A DNA stretch of 64,000 nt from Bugulina stolonifera (Eukaryota > Bryozoa > Gymnolaemata > Cheilostomatida > Bugulidae), in NCBI GenBank assembly GCA_935421135.1, contig OW285196.1, positions 13,699,001 through 13,763,000 of the forward strand, written 5' to 3'. A program made the position numbers and the translations under genes. Below are positions 58,216 to 64,000 of the stretch, piece by piece. How positions within the stretch are numbered: position 1 is the first letter of the stretch; the number at the start of each line of letters is the position of its first letter. The notes under the pieces were generated by a model, which saw only the letters and a program-made list of their open reading frames with translations, did no database searches and was not told where the DNA came from.

Positions 58216-61200
58216 ATGGGAGATTCTGCAAGACACTCCATGCTGGTTGTTCTGCTCTGGATATGTTCACTCCATATACACATTGGTAAGTAGAACAAGG
58301 TTAAAAATGTACATGAGTTGGTCTTTGGAACTATGTATCTCTTCACCATGTGTAGTCAAATTTTTTTTTAGCATGTTACATTGAACTATAATTATAATAC
58401 TAATCATATTATATTATATTAATCACCATCAAGTCCAGTCAAGCTGTTGTGTTAACATTTTGTAAAAAAGGATTAGAATAAAGCTGGCAGTTTCCAACAT
58501 TTTTTTTATATTTTGCTGGCTTCCTCTTACCCCATTGTTGGTAGAGCTAAGACAAATACTGACAAATACGTGAAGATAACTTTGCACTATCTCCTCATTG
58601 CATAAATTCTGTGTGATTGAAATGGGCTAATTGCATAGATATGTATTTGTTATTTAATCAACAGCATCGCATGTAAATCCTACTTAGCTAGTCAGAATCA
58701 GACTGGACATGAAAAAAGACTGAATTCACTACAAAATAATATAACATAATGTCATGATTTCTTATATTTACAGTGGGCTCATGTGGCACTCCACCACCTG
58801 TCAGTCATGCTACAGTATCACTGTCTACTGTAAACTCTCTACAAATAGCTACATACACATGTGATGCTGCTAACGGGTATGCCACCAGAGGTAACAACAC
58901 TATCGCCTGTCTGAGAGTTCAAGGCTATGCTGTATGGACATCAGTTACAGTTTCATGCCCACGTAAGTAGCTTGGGGCTCAGTTTCCTGTTTGACCCCTA
59001 CCAAAATTAATTTGGCGCCCCTGTCCTATATTATCAAATGAATATCCGCTCTGCCTATATTCGTGAAATTAATCAAGATTTGTCACACATAGCTTGGCCA
59101 GTTATTGAGGTTGGAGACTTGACGGTCTACATGCTAGCAGTTTTCCCGGTAACCTGCCGGTCTTTAGTATTAGCACTATTGATGTTTACCGCTAAGCAAA
59201 TCAGTCCGGGAACCATTAGCTGGAATTGTTGAATTTCATCATCATTGTTGAATACCAAGATTATGTGGATGTGTCGCACATGAAGGCTCTTCATCAGTAT
59301 GTACAGTATGTATATGTAGCAAATCTCTGCCTGATGTAAATTGCTACATTACTTCACTAGCTTATTATTATAATAGTGGTTGTACTATGAGTTAGCTGTT
59401 GGAATAAACGGAAGAGGTGCAAAGCAAGGGATAATCTGGAACTGTGCCACAAGGTTCAATAAACCAGCAGCCACTTTTGCCTGGTATAAGCCTCGAGTAG
59501 CTATTTGCTGATAATTTGCAGATAATATAGTCACAAGAACTTCCTTAGATGATTCTTGTGGGACAGTTTAAGCCAAGAGCTATCCTTTACCATCACAGCA
59601 TTACTAGGATTTTCATAGACATCATTCAACAAAAATTACTGTTGTATTAATCAATATTCCAACCCACTTTGAAAATTTCACTTGTGGATATTTTTCACAT
59701 ATCACCAAAGGAGTACGATGTTCGACTGAACCTTCTATGTCTCAAGCTACTCGAGTTAAGCAAAGAGGAAGTAGAAATGAATACTACTATCATTACTCCT
59801 ATGACAGATACGTTGGTTACTCACGAAGAAGACAATTGCACAGAGTTGTATACTTTTACCGACCAATGGTACCAACGTAAGTATGCTCACTATTTTAATA
59901 CAAGTAAACTGTAAGTGGAGTGTTGTTACAAAGTCAATTACTCCAACATACAAGTAGATTTGTTACTTGTAGCCACATTTTTGCTATTCTGTAGTTCATA
60001 GATTGCTGTCACTTTTCCCAAGCTCTGATCAGCCTGAGTTTATAACAAACCCTTCAAAGTGGCCGAGGTTATATTTGTGGTTCCCTGTACATCTTGGATG
60101 ATGGAGAAACAATGTTATATTTAGCTGTTATTAGCCAATAATTTGGTCAAGGGATTTCCAGAGTACATTAGCCCAAGTCAGAAGCAAAACATCTTTCCAG
60201 CATAATAATTGAGCGCAGCATTGATGACCTAGAAATTGTTTTTGCTTTGGCTAAGTGTAAGCGCAGGCCTTTAGGCCTGTAAACTTTGGCTAAGCGGCCA
60301 TTGTGACACATTTATCTGCAAACAAGTAGGTCTGGTGACAACAACAACTACGACAACAGTAGAAGCAATATCTGTACAGGTATATATACTAAGACAGGAG
60401 TTGGTTTTTGCAAAACAAATTACTTACACTGCAGTGTACAATGTATATAAGAATGTACATGTACAATGAGATAACTAGTCTTTGCAATACTCCTTAAATT
60501 GTGGTAGGCGATCTGCATTCAGATTTTTGTGTTTCGGCTAAAACTGAAACATGCTACGTAAATGATATCCCACTTCCACTGATAGTTTAATACTTGGCAG
60601 CAATTTCAATATTGGTCATCATAAATATTCTTAGCTACAAGTGCATGTCTGGTACATACAATTCAATATTTCTCGCTATAGGTTTTACCATAGCACATCT
60701 TATATAATTTATACAGATATTATACTGGGTCTGTGGTACTAACATGTAATGCTAACTACTATCTACCAAATGGAACTCAGAGTGTTCAGATGTACTGCGG
60801 GGATGATGGCAAGTGGATAACTCCTAGTGTTTCCTGTCAAGGTGAGTCTTAACCTTATTAGCAGCTCACAGATTTCACTTACCACTGCCGTTGCGTTAAA
60901 TTTTGCCAATGGTCAAGAATTGTATGTACGGTAAATGCAGGGGCATCGGCATATTGGTGAGGTTAGCTAGTATCATACAATGCACATTAACATTTTTATT
61001 TTACTAACTGGAAAACTAATTAGTAAATTATCTAAAAGGCGTGCACATGTACATTCCTGAAGTACAGAAAGGAGGTGACCTTCTAAGTTCTGTATTCCAA
61101 CTTATTATTTTTATTTATCCAAAAAACTTACCAGTCTTTCTCCCCATTACTAAGCCCAAGAAAGAAAACTTGTATCTGGAGAAAACAGCATTTTTTTCTA

Positions 61201-63794
61201 ATTTGATGTAGGGATGGGAGAGAAATAGCAAAGAAGCATTATAAATTTGGACACCCTTCCTACCGCTATTACCAACTACCAGGCAAAGGCTGCTCGCTCT
61301 TTATTCAAATAGAATCAGTAGCATACTACTACATACCACTGCTCCTGGTAGGCTTAAACTCATCCTATTCAGTAATGAGATATAAACTACAAGTTCACTT
61401 TCATATTTTATTTTTAGGAAGAAGTTGTGGCAATTTACCCTCGATGACAGGAGTGACATGCTCCGGCAGCTCCAACAGGTACCCCGCAACAAGGTACTGC
61501 CAGTGTATCTCTGGCTATGAAAAAGGAGGGAATAATTACTTTAACCTCGGCTGTCAATCGAATGGACAATGGTCACAGCGTTACTCCTGCTATAGTAGGT
61601 TATCACAGCACTTTTTCATTTCGTCACACTAATGTTACAGTGTACACTGGGAAATAGTATTTTATATATTTGCAAGAAGCTGATTCCTCTTATTTATATA
61701 AACTGGCTTTTATTGCTATTCTGTTACAACATTTGCTGTTCTTCAGAAATCAGCTGTGGGAGTCCTCCAAGGGTGAGACTCACCAGCCCTGACGCCACCA
61801 GGAACACTGGCACCAGATATCAGGACACCACGACATACACATGTATACCTGGATATGAGGTCACTAGCGGTTCAGCTACCATAACATGTCAGGCAAACAA
61901 GAGATGGTCCAGCATTCCTACATGCAGCAGTAAGTTTGTTTACTCTGTAACCATGGTCACTGTTGCTAAGCAGCAATGAGCTTTGTTTACCAAAAAAAAT
62001 TCCAGTGGCTGTTGCTAGGAATTGTTATTGTTATGATTCATTAGGATCTCTCTTACTGTAGAAGGGGCAGGCAGGATGCCACAATTATTTGCCCAGTATT
62101 TTTGTGTTCTTCTACTTGAATGTCACACATTATTTAGATGCCACCGTTCCCCTACAACCTAACAGGTGGATCTTCTCCAAGTTTTCTGGGTATATGGAGG
62201 GTTCATTGAGATATTTGTTCTAGCTTGGGGCTATTCACTTCCTGACCCTAGATGCAGTAATATATATATCATAAGTGAATTGTGTTTTTAGAAAAGAACT
62301 GTGGTTCGGCACCAAAAGTAGAAAATGGAAACGTCACAAGACAGTTTTATAACACGACATTCAATTCTGAGGTCACATATAAATGTAATGAAATTGGCTA
62401 CAATATGCTCCGTTCTCCAACTATCAGATGTTCTGAGGACGGGACGTGGACCGAACCACCCATATGTTACAGTAAGCTGACCTGCATACCCTGCTACATT
62501 GCAATAATTTGTTGCTAAGATATGACAAACGAGGTTGTTTACAACACGGCAACCTCAAAGATTTAAAAGGAGCTAAACTCCCAACTGATTGAAGTATATT
62601 TTACATCACGAGGAAGATATGAACTTTCAAAAACCACAAAATATTGCATTTATTTCACACCAAACTTTAACCTCCAGAAATAGAAAGCGTGAGTTGGCAA
62701 ACCCTAATGTGTATGGTTCTCTCTTCATTATTTTAGCACTTCCCCCAATCAACACAACTGTCCTAAACATTGCAACAAGATCTAAAACTATCAGATTTCT
62801 TCAAATGTTTTACCTAAAAGGAATTTCTGCGAGCTAGCTTGTAGTCAATGTACAGATTTTCTTATTATTTGGATGAAATATTATATACTGTAGATGTACA
62901 TGTACGTTTCACAAGCGCTTATACTGTAAACTGTAGAGGTCAATTGTGGAGTGCCTCCTGCTGTACAGAATGCCAAGATGTTAGCAACAGGTCACTCGTA
63001 CCAAGACAACGCTACGTACCAATGTGATACAGGATATGAGGTCATGGGAAACCCTACAGTGCACTGCCTTGCCTATGGTCATTGGTCATTTCCACCCATC
63101 TGCCAAGGTAGCAATAATGAGGCTACGCTACTGCATTATGGGGCGACACTACTAATGTATGTGTCGCATAACTCAGATCATGTCATTACTTGTACATGGG
63201 TAGAGTACTAGAATGGATAGCTACTTCAAGGCGATCCACAAGGCTATCGTTCCCTTTTGACATTTTGCTTGTAGAGATTTATTCCTAGTGGCTACATCTA
63301 GACATGGTTTCATCAAAAATAATCTTTATTTGCGAATATTTAGTGGATATTCTATTGTTGCCTGTCACCACTTCACTTGATGAGTATTTCCATCAACCTT
63401 TTTCCTTCTGCTACCAATATAATTCTCAGTGGGCTTAGCTCATTTCATACACATATACAATGTACATAAGTGATATATACTTATTTGTGCGTTTCCCAGG
63501 TTTCCCAGGTTGACTATAGTCTACAAAACCCTTTTCAACCTTCAATGTGTATTCTCCACTCTTTTATAATTATATCTGGTTTAAATTACGTAATATTAGA
63601 ACTTGTGTTCTTTTCAGCTCTGAGCTGTCCAGACCCACCTCTGCTAGAGAATTCACTGAACGCTGTGGTTACTCATGGTAAGACAGTTGGTAATTCCGTG
63701 GAGTATATTTGTCTACCAGGATATGACATCACTGGTGATTCTATAGTAGAGTGCCTACCAGCATTAGAGTGGTCTACTTTACCGAGCTGTAACA
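58216..63794 (+). CDS. Multi-sushi (CCP) secreted or surface protein, 5' part
   Basis: Exons: 58216-58285 (leader MGDSARHSMLVVLLWICSLH), 58774-58962, 59711-59876, 60717-60841, 61418-61594, 61747-61929, 62292-62471, 62937-63107 and 63618-63794. All joins agree in phase, and the last exon ends at a donor, so the gene continues past the window. Seven CCP modules are present. Each has four or more cysteines and the Trp between the last two (for example CSEDGTWTEPPIC). Six are single phase-1 exons, as is usual for CCPs. The second is split in phase 2, also a known CCP position, and carries an insertion of about 35 residues rich in Tyr and Arg between its first two cysteines. The third has six cysteines. 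Such proteins act in complement-like recognition, adhesion or as receptors; which applies here is unknown. Confidence 0.88.
61160..61300 (-). mobile_element. tRNA-derived SINE, copy 3 (degraded)
   Basis: The minus strand has GAGCAGCCTTTGCCTGGTAGTT, then GGTAGGAAGGGTGTCCAA and a tail with AAATTAGAAAAAAATGC. It is shorter than the other two, having lost much of the tRNA head. It lies in an intron of the sushi gene. Confidence 0.55.
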
Positions 63795-64000
63795 GTAAGT
63801 ACTAAATCCAATAAACAATATTTATTAATTATAGCACAGCGATGTTTAATCAACCTGCATGGAATTAACCAGTAGACTGTGTGCACCTAGCTCGCTGCTA
63901 ATAGATGGTTCTGCATTCGAAAAATTGGACTCACTTCCATCTTATTATAGAAAATAATTTCATTTTTCTCAAATTTAAAGATAAAAGCCAACTTAGACAA
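63795..64000 (+). other. Intron of the sushi gene at the window edge
   Basis: The sequence after the GTAAGT donor at 63795 is AT-rich and has no further exon before the end. Confidence 0.7.

Noticed and set aside
59038..59232. 64-codon plus-strand frame in the sushi gene
   Set aside because: It lies in an intron, lacks cysteines in CCP spacing, and is bypassed by phase-consistent exons on both sides.
62589..62837. 82-codon frame between CCP5 and CCP6
   Set aside because: No CCP pattern and no splice sites in phase; intronic.

Overview
This is animal (metazoan) nuclear DNA. It is AT-rich, its genes are split into short exons with GT..AG introns, and its proteins are secreted and built from extracellular modules (PAN/apple, fucolectin-type F5/8C, thrombospondin type 1, sushi/CCP). 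Dispersed TACATGTA-type palindromes and many small transposons fill the spaces. A sponge (demosponge) or another marine invertebrate fits best. The sequence alone cannot settle the phylum, so that is inference. I see no bacterial genes, CRISPR array, rRNA or convincing intact tRNA.

Region 1 (1-12.7 kb, minus strand) is a tandem array of four genes for small secreted proteins: signal peptide, PAN/apple domain, then a fucolectin-like F5/8C domain. I call them PF-1 to PF-4. PF-1 is intact, PF-2 is a clear pseudogene cut by an LTR, PF-3 is open but has lost the ancestral start codon, and PF-4 carries a one-base frameshift. The 3' flanks were duplicated with the genes, so one copy serves as the empty site that shows an insertion in another.

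Region 2 (12.7-15.6 kb) holds short tandem repeats and one orphan trypsin exon carrying the catalytic serine.

Region 3 (15.6-46 kb, minus strand) is the most interesting part. It holds four tandem copies (TB-1 to TB-4) of a six-exon gene. Each copy has a short signal peptide, a six-cysteine module I do not recognise, a short SFGFRD module, a degenerate TSP1-like unit, a Thr/Pro-rich linker (Thr-rich in TB-2 and TB-3) with a canonical TSP1, and a Lys/Arg-rich tail ending in a constant C-x11-C-R. The tail exon also supplies the sixth TSP1 cysteine. TB-2, TB-3 and TB-4 are intact (336, 341 and 317 aa). TB-1 is a hybrid whose 3' half is broken. All four have a TATA-like box 60-61 bp upstream of the ATG. 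They may be secreted, heparin- or matrix-binding proteins.

Region 4 (46-54 kb) has a spliced minus-strand gene for a secreted protein with a threefold, beta-trefoil-like pattern. Region 5 (54-58 kb) is repeats and transposons. Region 6 (58.2-64 kb, plus strand) is the start of a multi-sushi gene that runs off the window. It shows seven CCP modules, one with a Tyr/Arg-rich insertion.

The gene models were assembled by eye from splice signals, reading phase and comparison between copies. No expression data were available.
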